Position numbers and translations under genes: made by a program. A stretch of DNA of 64,000 nucleotides from Streptococcus sanguinis (lineage in GTDB: Bacteria > Bacillota > Bacilli > Lactobacillales > Streptococcaceae), in the NCBI RefSeq assembly GCF_013343115.1, contig NZ_CP054570.1:1178001-1242000 (forward strand), written 5' to 3'. This document shows positions 34,575 to 44,924 of this stretch, in pieces (position 1 is the first letter of the stretch; every line of letters starts with the position of its first letter). The notes beneath the pieces are model-generated. The model was given only the letters and a program-made list of their open reading frames with translations. It was not told the origin of the DNA and searched no databases.

Positions 34575-37500
34575 TTAGTCTTCAGACTTCTTCTTTCTCT
34601 TCTCTAAACCAATCAGTCCTAAACCTGATACTCCCGCAAGTAAGCTTGCTGCCAAGTAGGAGGTTTCTTCTGTACCGGTCTTAGGAAGAGATTTTGCACC
34701 CGCACTCTTAGAAAGTGATGGCGGTGCAGGCGTAATCGTCCGCTCTGGCTGAACAGGATTTTCTGTCACAGTTGGAACGTAAACCGCTGAAATCGTCTGG
34801 CCATTACGGTCTTTGCGAATCACTGTTACGCCATCAGCTTGGCCGACAAAGCCCGTTTCTGGTACAAAGGTTACAGTGCCATCTGGCGCAATCGTGTAGG
34901 TTCCTTGGCCTGGAACAACCTTTTCAGTACTTCCATCCTCGAAAGTTGGCGGAACAGTTGGATCCACGTCGCCTTCAAAGATTGGTTTGCCAGTCTGCGG
35001 CTGTCCTTTTAGACCTATGCTGCTGGTATCTTCTGTAGCAGTACTTCCCAAAACAGTTGGGGTATAGGTTGCCGTCACGGCATTGCCATAAATATCTGAA
35101 CGTTTCACGACAACTCCGCGAGCAGTTCCGACAAAGTCGGCTTCCGGCACAAAGGTCACTGCTCCCAGCATATTGAACCGATATGTTCCTTCTCCTGGGA
35201 CAACCATCTCTGTGCTGCCGTCCGCAAAGGTCGGTGCTACTGCCTGGTCAATCGCTCCTTCAAAGATTGGCGTGCCCGTTTGAGCTTGGCCCTTGCGGCC
35301 GCTAGATACACTGTCCTTGCTAGTTGATGGTTCAACTACGGTTGGAACATAGCGAGCTGTAACTGAAGTGCCATTCTTATCACGACGGACAAGGGTCACA
35401 CCAGTACCCTGACCAAGGAAATCAGCATCTGGAGTGAAGGTGACTGTACCGTCTGGTGCGATGGTGTATGTTCCCTGACCTGGAATAGTCTTTTCCTTGC
35501 TTCCGTCTTCGAAGGTTGGCTCTACTGATTCATCAATTGGAACCAATGGATCACCTGCTTCGAAGACAGGTTTGCCAGTCTGAACATGGCCTTTGATATT
35601 CGTAGAGGAAGCATTTTTACCAGTTGGGACTACTGCTTTCACTATTGCTTGATATTTGACAATAACAGGAGTTCCGTTAGTATCTAAACGAATCAATCCC
35701 AGTTCTGACGTTTCACCCTTGAATTGTTTTATTGGAGTAAAGGTCACCTTGTTATCCGCATCCACTTCGAACTTACCAACATTTGGCACTTCTTTAATAT
35801 TCTTTCCGTTACCAAAGAGTGGAGTCGAACCAGCAGGGAATGGAACTAATTTATGTCCTGGCGTAAAAGTCACTTGACCTTTTTGAACCTGACCTTGCAG
35901 ACCTTCTGTCTTGGTACCAGTACCTGTCGGAGTTACCTTGGTGAACTCTGGACTGTAGGTCGCAGTCACTGGTGTACCATTTTTATCTACTCGTTTCACA
36001 GTGATTGGGTCCGGTGTGCCTACAAATTGTTTGTCTGGGGTGAAGGTCACTGCTCCATCCGGAGTGATGGTATACGTTCCTTGACCTGGAATGATCTTCT
36101 GCTTGCTGCCATCTGCAAAGGTTGGCTCAACTGTCTCATCGATCGGAACTAGTGGGTCTGCACCTTTGAAAGTTGGAGTGCCGGTTTGCGGAAGACCTTG
36201 AGGACCTGTGCTCGTTGCGGTGGTGCCTGTTGGAGTTACCTCTTTGACTACCGCTTGGTACTTAACTGTAACAGAGGTACCATTGACATCAGTGCGAGTC
36301 AATTCAAGTTCTGGCGTTTCACCCTTGAATTGTTTGTCTGGAGTGAAAGTAACCTTGCCGTCTGCGTCCACTTCAAACTTTCCAATATTTGGTACTTCTT
36401 TAACTGTGGAACCATTGTCAAATAACGGAGTCGAACCTGCTGGGAATGGAACAGAATCATGGCCTGGAGTGAAGGTAACTTTGCCTTCTTGAACTTGGCC
36501 TTGCAAGCCTTCTGTTTTAGTGCCGGTACCTGTTGGAGTCACCTTGGTAAACTCTGGACTGTAAGTCGCAGTTACTGGAGTACCATTCTTATCCACACGT
36601 TTAACAGTGATTGGATCAGGTTTGCCTACAAACTGCTTGTCTGGAGTAAAGGTCACTGAGCCATCTGGAGTAATGGTGTAAGTTCCCTGACCTGGAATGG
36701 TCTTTTCCTTGCTACCATCGTCGAAGCTTGGCTCAACTGTTTCGTCAATCGGAACCAATGGATCACCACCTGCAAAGGTTGGGGTGCCCGTTTGAGGAAG
36801 GCCTTGTGGGCCAGTGCTAGTTGCGGTAGTTCCTATTGGGGTCACTTTCTCAACAGTAGGCGTGTACTTAGCCGTCACTGGAGTACCATTCTTATCTACT
36901 CGCTTAACAACAACTGGGTCTGGTGTTCCAACAAATTGCTTGTCCGGTGTGAAAGTGACAGATCCATCTGGTGTTACTTCGAAGATTCCGACATTTGGAA
37001 CTTCCTTGCGTTTGCTTCCATCATCGAAAGTCGCTGGAGTATCATTATCCAGTGGTACATTCGGGTCGCCACCAACAAAGTTTGGTTTACCTGTTTGAGG
37101 GCGGCCTTGTGGGCCTGTACTGGTTGAGGTGGTGCCTGTTGGAGCTGCCTCTTTCACTACCGCTTGGTACTTGACGGTTACTGATGTTCCATTGGCATCC
37201 ACACGAGTCAATTCGAGTTCCGGTGTTTCACCCTTGAATTGTTTGTCTGGAGTGAAAGTAACCTTACCGTCTGCGTCCACTTCGAACTTACCAACATTCG
37301 GTACTTCTTTGACAGAAGAGCCATTGTCAAATAACGGAGTCGAACCAGCTGGGAATGTAACTGAATCATGACCAGGCGTGAAGGTCACTTTGCCTTCTTG
37401 GACTTGGCCTTGAAGACCTTCTGTCTTGGTGCCAGTACCTGTCGGAATAACAGCAGTCACAGTCGCTTGGTAGTTAGCCTTAGCTACTGTACCATTGACA

Positions 37501-40500
37501 TCGGCGCGTCTGATTTCGATTTCTGGTGTCTTACCGACAAACGTTTTAACTGGAGTAAAGGTAACATTACCCTCCATATCAACCTCGAACTTACCGACTT
37601 TGGCAATTTCTTTGACATTCGTGCCAGTGTCAAAGACTGGTGTACTGTTTTCTGGGAAGCCGACTTGCGGATTTCCTGCTTCAAAAGTAATCTTACCTTT
37701 TTGAACTTGGCCTTGAAGCCCCTCTGTCTGAGCACCTGTGGCTCTTGGAGTGACTTTTTCAACAGTTGGTGTGTACTTAGCCGTCACTGGTGTACCATTC
37801 TTATCTACCCGCTTAACAGTTACCGGATCTGGTGTACCAACATATTGCTTGTCAGGTGTGAAAGTGACAGATCCATCTGGTGCTACTTCAAAGGTACCGA
37901 CATTTGGAACTTCCTTGCGTTTACTTCCATCATCGAAAGTCGCTGGGGTATCATTATCCAGTGGTACATTCGGGTCGCCACCAACAAAGTTTGGTTTACC
38001 CGTTTGTGGACGGCCTTGTGGGCCAGAGCTGGTTGAGGTAGTACCTGTCGGAGTGACTTCTTTCACTACCGCTTGGTACTTAACTGTAACAGGGGTACCG
38101 TTGGCATCTACACGAGTCAATTCAAGTTCTGGCGTTTCACCCTTGAATTGTTTGTCTGGAGTGAAAGTCACCTTGCCGTCCGCATCCACTTCGAACTTAC
38201 CAACATTTGGCACTTCTTTAACTGCGGTACCATTATCGAATAATGGAGTTGAACCTGCCGGGAATGGAACTGAATCATGGCCTGGAGTGAAGCTAACATG
38301 ACCTTCTTGAACCTGACCTTGCAAGCCTTCTGTCTTAGTACCGGTGCCTGTTGGAGTTACCTTGGTAAACTCTGGACTGTAGGTCGCTGTCACTGGTGTG
38401 CCGTTCTTATCCACTCGTTTTACTGTGACTGGATCTGGTTTACCTACAAATTGCTTGTCTGGCGTGAAGGTCACTGCTCCATCCGGAGTGATGGTATACG
38501 TTCCTTGACCTGGAATGGTCTTCTTCTTGCTTCCATCTTCAAAGGTCGGTTCAACTGTTTCGTCAATCGGAACCAATGGATCACCACCTGCAAAGGTCGG
38601 TGTGCCAATTTGAGGAAGACCTTGTGGACCGGTGCTTGTTGCATTGGTACCTGTTGGAGTTACTTTAGTAAACTCTGGACTGTAAGTTGCCGTCACTGGT
38701 GTGCCGTTCTTGTCCACTCGCTTCACTGTGATTGGGTCCGGTGTGCCTACAAACTGCTTCTCTGGCGTGAAGGTCACTACGCCATCTGGAGTAATGGTGT
38801 ACGTTCCCTGGCCTGGAATCTTCTTCTCCTTACTTCCATCTGCGAAAGTTGGCTCAACAGTTTCATCGATTGGAACTAGTGGGTCTGCACCTTTGAAAGT
38901 TGGAGTTCCTGTTTGCGGCATACCTTGTGGACCGATGCTCGTCACGGTGGTACCTGTCGGAGTTACTTCTTTCACTACCGCTTGGTACTTAACTGTAACA
39001 GGAGTTCCGTTGGCATCCACACGAATAATTCCTAATTCTGGTGTTTCACCCTTGAACTGTTTGTCTGGAGTGAAGGTCACAATGCCATCTGCATCTACTT
39101 CGAACTTACCGATATTTGGTATTTCTTTAATATTTTTTCCGTTACCAAATAGCGGAGTCGAGCCTGCTGGGAATGGAACTAATTCATGGCCTGGCGTGAA
39201 GGTGACATGACCTTTTTGAACCTGACCTTGTAATCCTTCTGTCTTATCACCAGTACCTGTCGGAGTAACAGCTGTCACAGTTGCTTGGTAGTTGGCTTTT
39301 GCTGCTGTACCATTGACATCTGTACGGCTAAGTTCAACTTCTGGTGTCTTACCAACAAACGATTTGACTGGTGTGAAAGTAACATTCCCCTCTGTATCAA
39401 CCTCGAACTTACCGACTTTGGCAATTTCTTTGAAATTCGTACCAGTATCAAAGACCGGTGAGCTGCCGGTTGGGAAGCCGACTTGCGGACTTCCTGCTTC
39501 AAAAGTAACCTTGCCTTTTTGAACTTGGCCTTGAAGCCCCTCCGTCTGAGCACCTGTCGCTCTTGGAGTCACTTTCTCAACAGTTGGCGTATAGTTAGCT
39601 GTCACAGGAGTGCCATTTTTGTCCACTCGCTTAACAACAACTGGATCTGGCGTCCCAACATATTGCTTATCTGGGGTAAAGGTAACAGAACCGTCTGGTG
39701 CCACTTCAAAGATACCGACATTTGGAACAACCTTGCGCTTGCTTCCATCATCGAAAGTAGCCGGAGTATCATTATCCAGTGGAACTCCCGGAGTGCCGCT
39801 CACGAAGTTTGGCTTGCCTGTTTGTGGACGGCCTTGCTCACCAATGCTGGTAATATTTGTTCCCGTTGGAACCACTTCTTTCACTACAGCTTGGTATTTG
39901 ACGGTGACAGGAGTGCCATTCACATCAGCTCGAACCAATGTCAGCTCAGGAGTGGTTCCCTTAAACTGCTTCTCTGGCGTGAAAGTAACCTTACCATTGG
40001 CATCCACTTCAAATTTACCAACGGTTGGAATCTCTTTAACAGTCAAACCATTGTCAAAGAGTGGAGTTGTTTCAGCTGGGAATGGTACAGAAGCATGACC
40101 AGGCGTGAAGGTGACATGACCTTCTTGAACCTGACCTTGCAATCCTTCTGTCTTATCACCAGTACCAGTTGGAGTCACCTTGGTAAACTCTGGACTGTAA
40201 GTCGCAGTGACTGGTGTACCATTCTTATCGACTCGTTTTACAGTGATTGGATCTGGCTTGCCTACAAACTGCTTCTCTGGCGTGAAGGTCACTGTGCCAG
40301 TTGGTGCAATGGTGTAGGTTCCCTGACCTGGAATAGCTTTCTTCTTACTGCCATCTTCGAAAGTTGGCTCTACTGCTTCATCAATCGGAACTAACGGATC
40401 ACCACCTTGGAAAGTTGGGGTACCCGTTTGCGGAAGACCTTGAGGACCTGTGCTAGTCACATTAGTTCCTGTTGGAGTTACTGATGTGACCGTCGCGATA

Positions 40501-43500
40501 TAAGTGACTTTCGCGGCAATACCATTTGCATCTTTGCGAGAAATGCTAATTTCTGGTGTTTCACCCTTGAACTGTTTGTCTGGCGTGAAGGTGACATTGC
40601 CCTCCGCATCTACTTCAAACTTACCGACTTTGGCAATTTCTTTGACATTCGTACCCGTGTCAAAGACTGGCGTGCTGTTGGCTGGGAATCCGACTTTTGG
40701 ATCGCCAGCTTTAAAAGTTACACGGCCCTTTTGAACTTGGCCTTGCGGACCTTCTGTCTGATCTCCAGTTCCCGTCGGAGTCACAGCGGTCACAGTCGCT
40801 CGATATTTGGCCTTGGCTAATGTACCGTTGACATCTGTACGACTGAGTTCAACTTCAGGAGTTTTACCTACAAAGGTTTTGACTGGAGTAAAGGTGACAT
40901 TACCCTCTCCGTCCACTTCGAACTTACCGACTTTGGCAATTTCTTTGACATTAGTGCCGGTGTCAAAGACTGGCGTGCTGTTTTCTGGGAAACCAACTTG
41001 AGGACTTCCTGGTTCAAAAGTAACCTTGCCTTTTTGAACTTGACCTTGTGGCCCTTTTGTCTGAGCGCCTGTTGCTCTTGGGGCCACTTTCTCAACAGTA
41101 GGCGTGTACTTAGCAGTCACTGGCGTACCATTCTTATCCACTCGCTTAACAAGAACTGGGTCTGGTGTCCCAACAAATTGCTTGTCAGGTGTGAAAGTGA
41201 CAGATCCATCTGGTGTTACTTCAAAGATACCGACATTTGGAACCACCTTGCGCTTGCTTCCATCATCGAAAGTCGCAGGAGTGTCATTATCCATTGGTAC
41301 ATCTGGATTGCCACTTACAAAGTTTGGCTTACCTATCTGTGGACGGCCTTGTTTACCAGTGCTGGTAATGTTTGTCCCTGTTGGAGTAACAGCAGTGACT
41401 GTTGCCTTGTAGATAGCTGTAGCTGTGCTACCATTCCTATCTGTACGAGTAATCCTGATGTCTGGCGTAAGGCCTTTAAATTGTTTCTCTGGAGTAAAGG
41501 TTACATTTCCATCCTCATCCACTTCAAACTTACCAACAGTAGGCACTTCTTTAACAGCCGAACCATTGTCAAAGAGCGGAGTTGAGCCAGCTGGAAAGGC
41601 CACCGTTTGTTTTTGACCATTGACTTGCGCAGAACCTTCTGTGAAGCTGACTTTTCCTCGCTGAACTTGACCTTGTCTACCACTGGTTTCAGCATTCGTT
41701 GCACTTGGTGCTGCTGCTTTCACATCAGCCTGATAGGTAGCTGTTACTTCTGTTCCATTGACATCTACTCGCTTGACAGTCTCTGCCGCTGGACGTCCAG
41801 TATAAGTCGGCAGTGGAGTAAAGGTTACTAGGCCTTGATTATCCACCTGATAAGTGCCGACACCAGCAACTGTTTTAGTTTGGCTGTCATTATCAAAGGT
41901 TGGCAACTTCTTGCTATCAATAGGAACACGATTATTGCCTGGATTGAAGGTCAATTGCCCTGTCTGAACTGCACCTTGAATGCCCTCGCTGCTGGCACCT
42001 TGAGCAGTTGGTCTAACAGGAGTCACCTTTGGCTGATAAACAGCTTGATGCGGAATACCTTTGCCATCAGTCAGCTGAACGGAAACAGGGTCTACAGTCC
42101 CAACAAAGTTTTTGTTTGGTTTGAAAGTAATCTTACCTGTTGCAGGTTGGATTTCAAAACGACCGACTTCCCGACCATTTGATAAAGCTGGAACTCTAGT
42201 ATCATCTGTAGTCGCTCCATCTGCTTTCACAAATTTCACAGGATTTGCTGCAGTCGGATTTGCCGGAGTTTTGCCAGCATCACCATCATTAAAGACAGGC
42301 GTCTTTTCTTGCTTTAGTCCTTGAGCATCCGTTGTTTCATACTTAGGAACATTGAGCACGGTTGGCACATAGCGTCCATCCATGGTGTTGAGCTGGTCAT
42401 TGATGGCTGCTTCAGCCTGATTCTTGGCAATCCAATCTGTACTTGCGCCGTTAGTATCAAAACGACGGATGTTAATCCCCTGGGCTGTGCCGACAAAGCC
42501 AGTCTTAGGCTCATATACCACATCTACATCCGCACCGTTTGCTGTTACTTTATAACGGCCTTCAGCAGTGTTATACCAGCCTGCTGCATCAGCAGTCAGG
42601 GCATTTCCTCTCGCATCCAATACAATCGGAGCTTTAGTAGTATCAATCGCTACTCTCTTATTTTCAGTATTTTTAGCAATCCCCTGAGGAGTGAAATGAA
42701 GAGTGGCTGTCTGTCTCTGATCACGGATTCCAGTACTTTCCTTCTTCTCCCCTTTTGGTGGATAGGTCAGTTCAACTTCTAGGTCTTCAACCTCACCACT
42801 AAATGCTGTTCCAGTAGGCTTTTCAATATCTCCCTTGTTCAAGGCAATACGAACCCGCATTCCCAGCTTGCTAAGTTCAGGATTGGTCATGGCTGGATTC
42901 TTCTTAAAGTTGACAGTATAATCTCCCGCAGTTGTTACTTCGGTAAATTCACTGGCTTCGTCTTCGTCAAAGACACCATTATTATTGAAGTCAATCCAGG
43001 CGCGGACATAGGCTTTTTCGTATCCGTTAGCTGAAGCATGGATGCCGAGAGAATAATCTCCGTCATGCAGACGGTTTACTGGAAAAAGACCATTGGTTTT
43101 CCCGACTAAATCATCAGACAAGAGCTGATTAATACCTTCATCGGCTAAATCATTCTGATCGTCATGCTTCCAGTTGTTTCCAGATGTGGTATCAATATCA
43201 GCCTCCACTCGGCCCAAGAATGGCTGTGGATTTTGACCGCCAGTTTCAGCATTGTATCTTGAAATAGCATGGATAGCTTTTCCATAAGAATCCGGTGCAT
43301 CCCCTTCATCAATTGCCATAAAACCAATCATCGCAGCCTGCTGGCCAGAAGAAGCTATATAAATACCAACCTCTGATGCACCACGTGTCATGACAAGCGG
43401 AATTGTATTGTGTCTAGAAACGTTCGGTCCAAATACTTGACTTCCCAGTCCGCCAGTCTTTTGATCAGGACTGACATAGGCCTGCCAATGAACCCCAGTA

Positions 43501-44753
43501 CCGTCATTTCCAATAAATTGGCCTTCTGTAGTAGGCTTCATTGGCTTATAGGTTTCTGTAATCTCAGTAGTCACACCATTTGCGCCTGTAACTGTACGCT
43601 TCCATTCGGCCAAATGTTCCCAACCCTTACCATTGGTTGTAAAGATAGCATACTCACCAGGGTTTGCCTCTTCTCCATCAGCCATGACAACGGTTGCTTT
43701 AACAGGCTTCCCACGATATCTAGCTTCAACTTTGAACTTCACGCCATAGTTGGCTTCATCTTTAGGAACCTGGAGTTGGGTTTTACGGCCTTTGGTATCA
43801 ATTCCTTCTGACTTAATAGCTGAATATTGATTCTGAGCAGCACCAGTAATTTTAGGACGGTAATCATCACCATACCAATACTGATAAGCATAATTATTGC
43901 TATTGTTATATTGAAGCCAAGTATTTTTTGCATTGGGATCATAACTGCTTTCGTACTCAGTTCCCTTTACTCGATCACGATAGATCTCTGTCGCATAGAA
44001 AGGTTTCAATTCAGTAACAGTCAGTTTGACCACATAGCCTGGAGAAATTTCCTTCTCATATACTGTTCCAACTTTAAAGGAGCCATCTTTATCTAGATTT
44101 CTCAGTGATTTAGTATCACCAAAATCTAGCCAGTTTACCTGCTTCATCAACTCATCAGAACGTTTCCTCACTGATTCTTCCAGTGTTGGTTTAGAAACTG
44201 TAGGATTAGGTGTTGCATCTTGTATAGCAGAGCTAGCTTGACCAGCAGGACTGGCTGTACGGAATGATGTTCCTGCCTCCATTGGCTGGCCATTACGCTC
44301 AGACCTCGGTATAGCTGCAGAACTTGGTTTTGGCGTATATTGTACTGAATAAGAGCGAGTCCGACTAGCTTCAGCAGGTCTTGCTTCATTAGAGGTCTCA
44401 GCTGTTTGATTAGCTTCTTGCGCCTTTTCAGGTGTCACTTGCTCTGGGGCAGAAGCTGGACTTACCAGCTGATTTTGATTAACAATTGCTTCTGAGTTAG
44501 CTGTTTCAGAAACAGCGGATGTTGCTGTATTCTCAAGAGCAGGCTGACTGACTGGCTGACTCATAGCAGAGTCCGTCGGTTTTTCGGGCAGTGAGATATT
44601 ATCATCTACAGATCCGCTGGCAGTTTCATCTGCATTGACTGTAGCCGCAGTACCTAAAAGGAAAACGGTAGATAATAATACCGAGCAAACTCCGACATTT
44701 AATTTTCGAATCGAAAACTTGTTTAAATGGGGGTTAAATAATTCTTTTCCCAT
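34575..44753 (-). CDS. CshA-type fibrillar surface adhesin, 25 repeats
   Basis: About 3392 residues from ATG 44753, which has AGGAGA upstream; an in-frame ATG at 44783 lies within the leader and lacks a ribosome site. Leader FSIRKLNVGVCSVLLS, disordered segment to about 180, ligand-binding region to about 800 with GEVED domain, about 25 repeats and LPKTG anchor. The stalk is the longest of the three. Repeats fall into at least four kinds: A GPQGLPQTG, B GLQGQVQEG, C GPQGRPQTGKPNF and D GAQTEGLQGQVQKG. C-D-B triplets occur twice (units 9-11 and 15-17). As the rightmost gene it is transcribed first, but each gene has its own promoter and terminator. Confidence 0.93.
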   Translation of the reverse strand: MGKELFNPHLNKFSIRKLNVGVCSVLLSTVFLLGTAATVNADETASGSVDDNISLPEKPTDSAMSQPVSQPALENTATSAVSETANSEAIVNQNQLVSPASAPEQVTPEKAQEANQTAETSNEARPAEASRTRSYSVQYTPKPSSAAIPRSERNGQPMEAGTSFRTASPAGQASSAIQDATPNPTVSKPTLEESVRKRSDELMKQVNWLDFGDTKSLRNLDKDGSFKVGTVYEKEISPGYVVKLTVTELKPFYATEIYRDRVKGTEYESSYDPNAKNTWLQYNNSNNYAYQYWYGDDYRPKITGAAQNQYSAIKSEGIDTKGRKTQLQVPKDEANYGVKFKVEARYRGKPVKATVVMADGEEANPGEYAIFTTNGKGWEHLAEWKRTVTGANGVTTEITETYKPMKPTTEGQFIGNDGTGVHWQAYVSPDQKTGGLGSQVFGPNVSRHNTIPLVMTRGASEVGIYIASSGQQAAMIGFMAIDEGDAPDSYGKAIHAISRYNAETGGQNPQPFLGRVEADIDTTSGNNWKHDDQNDLADEGINQLLSDDLVGKTNGLFPVNRLHDGDYSLGIHASANGYEKAYVRAWIDFNNNGVFDEDEASEFTEVTTAGDYTVNFKKNPAMTNPELSKLGMRVRIALNKGDIEKPTGTAFSGEVEDLEVELTYPPKGEKKESTGIRDQRQTATLHFTPQGIAKNTENKRVAIDTTKAPIVLDARGNALTADAAGWYNTAEGRYKVTANGADVDVVYEPKTGFVGTAQGINIRRFDTNGASTDWIAKNQAEAAINDQLNTMDGRYVPTVLNVPKYETTDAQGLKQEKTPVFNDGDAGKTPANPTAANPVKFVKADGATTDDTRVPALSNGREVGRFEIQPATGKITFKPNKNFVGTVDPVSVQLTDGKGIPHQAVYQPKVTPVRPTAQGASSEGIQGAVQTGQLTFNPGNNRVPIDSKKLPTFDNDSQTKTVAGVGTYQVDNQGLVTFTPLPTYTGRPAAETVKRVDVNGTEVTATYQADVKAAAPSATNAETSGRQGQVQRGKVSFTEGSAQVNGQKQTVAFPAGSTPLFDNGSAVKEVPTVGKFEVDEDGNVTFTPEKQFKGLTPDIRITRTDRNGSTATAIYKATVTAVTPTGTNITSTGKQGRPQIGKPNFVSGNPDVPMDNDTPATFDDGSKRKVVPNVGIFEVTPDGSVTFTPDKQFVGTPDPVLVKRVDKNGTPVTAKYTPTVEKVAPRATGAQTKGPQGQVQKGKVTFEPGSPQVGFPENSTPVFDTGTNVKEIAKVGKFEVDGEGNVTFTPVKTFVGKTPEVELSRTDVNGTLAKAKYRATVTAVTPTGTGDQTEGPQGQVQKGRVTFKAGDPKVGFPANSTPVFDTGTNVKEIAKVGKFEVDAEGNVTFTPDKQFKGETPEISISRKDANGIAAKVTYIATVTSVTPTGTNVTSTGPQGLPQTGTPTFQGGDPLVPIDEAVEPTFEDGSKKKAIPGQGTYTIAPTGTVTFTPEKQFVGKPDPITVKRVDKNGTPVTATYSPEFTKVTPTGTGDKTEGLQGQVQEGHVTFTPGHASVPFPAETTPLFDNGLTVKEIPTVGKFEVDANGKVTFTPEKQFKGTTPELTLVRADVNGTPVTVKYQAVVKEVVPTGTNITSIGEQGRPQTGKPNFVSGTPGVPLDNDTPATFDDGSKRKVVPNVGIFEVAPDGSVTFTPDKQYVGTPDPVVVKRVDKNGTPVTANYTPTVEKVTPRATGAQTEGLQGQVQKGKVTFEAGSPQVGFPTGSSPVFDTGTNFKEIAKVGKFEVDTEGNVTFTPVKSFVGKTPEVELSRTDVNGTAAKANYQATVTAVTPTGTGDKTEGLQGQVQKGHVTFTPGHELVPFPAGSTPLFGNGKNIKEIPNIGKFEVDADGIVTFTPDKQFKGETPELGIIRVDANGTPVTVKYQAVVKEVTPTGTTVTSIGPQGMPQTGTPTFKGADPLVPIDETVEPTFADGSKEKKIPGQGTYTITPDGVVTFTPEKQFVGTPDPITVKRVDKNGTPVTATYSPEFTKVTPTGTNATSTGPQGLPQIGTPTFAGGDPLVPIDETVEPTFEDGSKKKTIPGQGTYTITPDGAVTFTPDKQFVGKPDPVTVKRVDKNGTPVTATYSPEFTKVTPTGTGTKTEGLQGQVQEGHVSFTPGHDSVPFPAGSTPLFDNGTAVKEVPNVGKFEVDADGKVTFTPDKQFKGETPELELTRVDANGTPVTVKYQAVVKEVTPTGTTSTSSGPQGRPQTGKPNFVGGDPNVPLDNDTPATFDDGSKRKEVPNVGTFEVAPDGSVTFTPDKQYVGTPDPVTVKRVDKNGTPVTAKYTPTVEKVTPRATGAQTEGLQGQVQKGKITFEAGNPQVGFPENSTPVFDTGTNVKEIAKVGKFEVDMEGNVTFTPVKTFVGKTPEIEIRRADVNGTVAKANYQATVTAVIPTGTGTKTEGLQGQVQEGKVTFTPGHDSVTFPAGSTPLFDNGSSVKEVPNVGKFEVDADGKVTFTPDKQFKGETPELELTRVDANGTSVTVKYQAVVKEAAPTGTTSTSTGPQGRPQTGKPNFVGGDPNVPLDNDTPATFDDGSKRKEVPNVGIFEVTPDGSVTFTPDKQFVGTPDPVVVKRVDKNGTPVTAKYTPTVEKVTPIGTTATSTGPQGLPQTGTPTFAGGDPLVPIDETVEPSFDDGSKEKTIPGQGTYTITPDGSVTFTPDKQFVGKPDPITVKRVDKNGTPVTATYSPEFTKVTPTGTGTKTEGLQGQVQEGKVTFTPGHDSVPFPAGSTPLFDNGSTVKEVPNIGKFEVDADGKVTFTPDKQFKGETPELELTRTDVNGTSVTVKYQAVVKEVTPTGTTATSTGPQGLPQTGTPTFKGADPLVPIDETVEPTFADGSKQKIIPGQGTYTITPDGAVTFTPDKQFVGTPDPITVKRVDKNGTPVTATYSPEFTKVTPTGTGTKTEGLQGQVQKGQVTFTPGHKLVPFPAGSTPLFGNGKNIKEVPNVGKFEVDADNKVTFTPIKQFKGETSELGLIRLDTNGTPVIVKYQAIVKAVVPTGKNASSTNIKGHVQTGKPVFEAGDPLVPIDESVEPTFEDGSKEKTIPGQGTYTIAPDGTVTFTPDADFLGQGTGVTLVRRDKNGTSVTARYVPTVVEPSTSKDSVSSGRKGQAQTGTPIFEGAIDQAVAPTFADGSTEMVVPGEGTYRFNMLGAVTFVPEADFVGTARGVVVKRSDIYGNAVTATYTPTVLGSTATEDTSSIGLKGQPQTGKPIFEGDVDPTVPPTFEDGSTEKVVPGQGTYTIAPDGTVTFVPETGFVGQADGVTVIRKDRNGQTISAVYVPTVTENPVQPERTITPAPPSLSKSAGAKSLPKTGTEETSYLAASLLAGVSGLGLIGLEKRKKKSED
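34770..42350 (-). repeat. CshA repeat array, about 25 units of ~303 bp
   Basis: Higher-order order by eye from the N-terminal end: three divergent units, C D D A B C D B A A B C D B C A B A B, then the three constant C-terminal units. The near-identity of units at DNA level makes recombination and assembly collapse likely. Confidence 0.8.
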
Positions 44754-44788
44754 AGAATCTCCTATATTAATATTTAATAGCAATTGGT

Positions 44789-44829
44789 ATTATACAACAT
44801 TTATATTTAGTTAGCCATGGATATGACTG
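44789..44829 (-). promoter_or_regulatory. Promoter and partial shared dyad of the third fibril gene
   Basis: -10 TATAAT (44789-44794). tagtta (44808-44813) is 19 bp from the -10 start as in the other genes; the other half-site is degenerate (tgactg, 44824-44829). Confidence 0.6.
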
Positions 44830-44885
44830 TAGTTGAGGGGCATAGTGTCCAAAAATAGACACATAAAAAAAAGACTCCATTTTTA

Positions 44886-44919
44886 TAGCAAAAAAAGAAG
44901 ATCCGCAAACGAATCTTCT
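44886..44919 (-). terminator. Terminator of the flavin reductase gene
   Basis: Minus-strand stem agaagat/atcttct (44896-44919) followed by a T run. Confidence 0.75.
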
Positions 44920-44924
44920 CACTT

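Noticed and set aside
34770..42350. Regular ~300-bp repeats as a possible CRISPR or satellite array
   Set aside because: Units are coding, in frame and far too long for CRISPR repeats; no cas genes.
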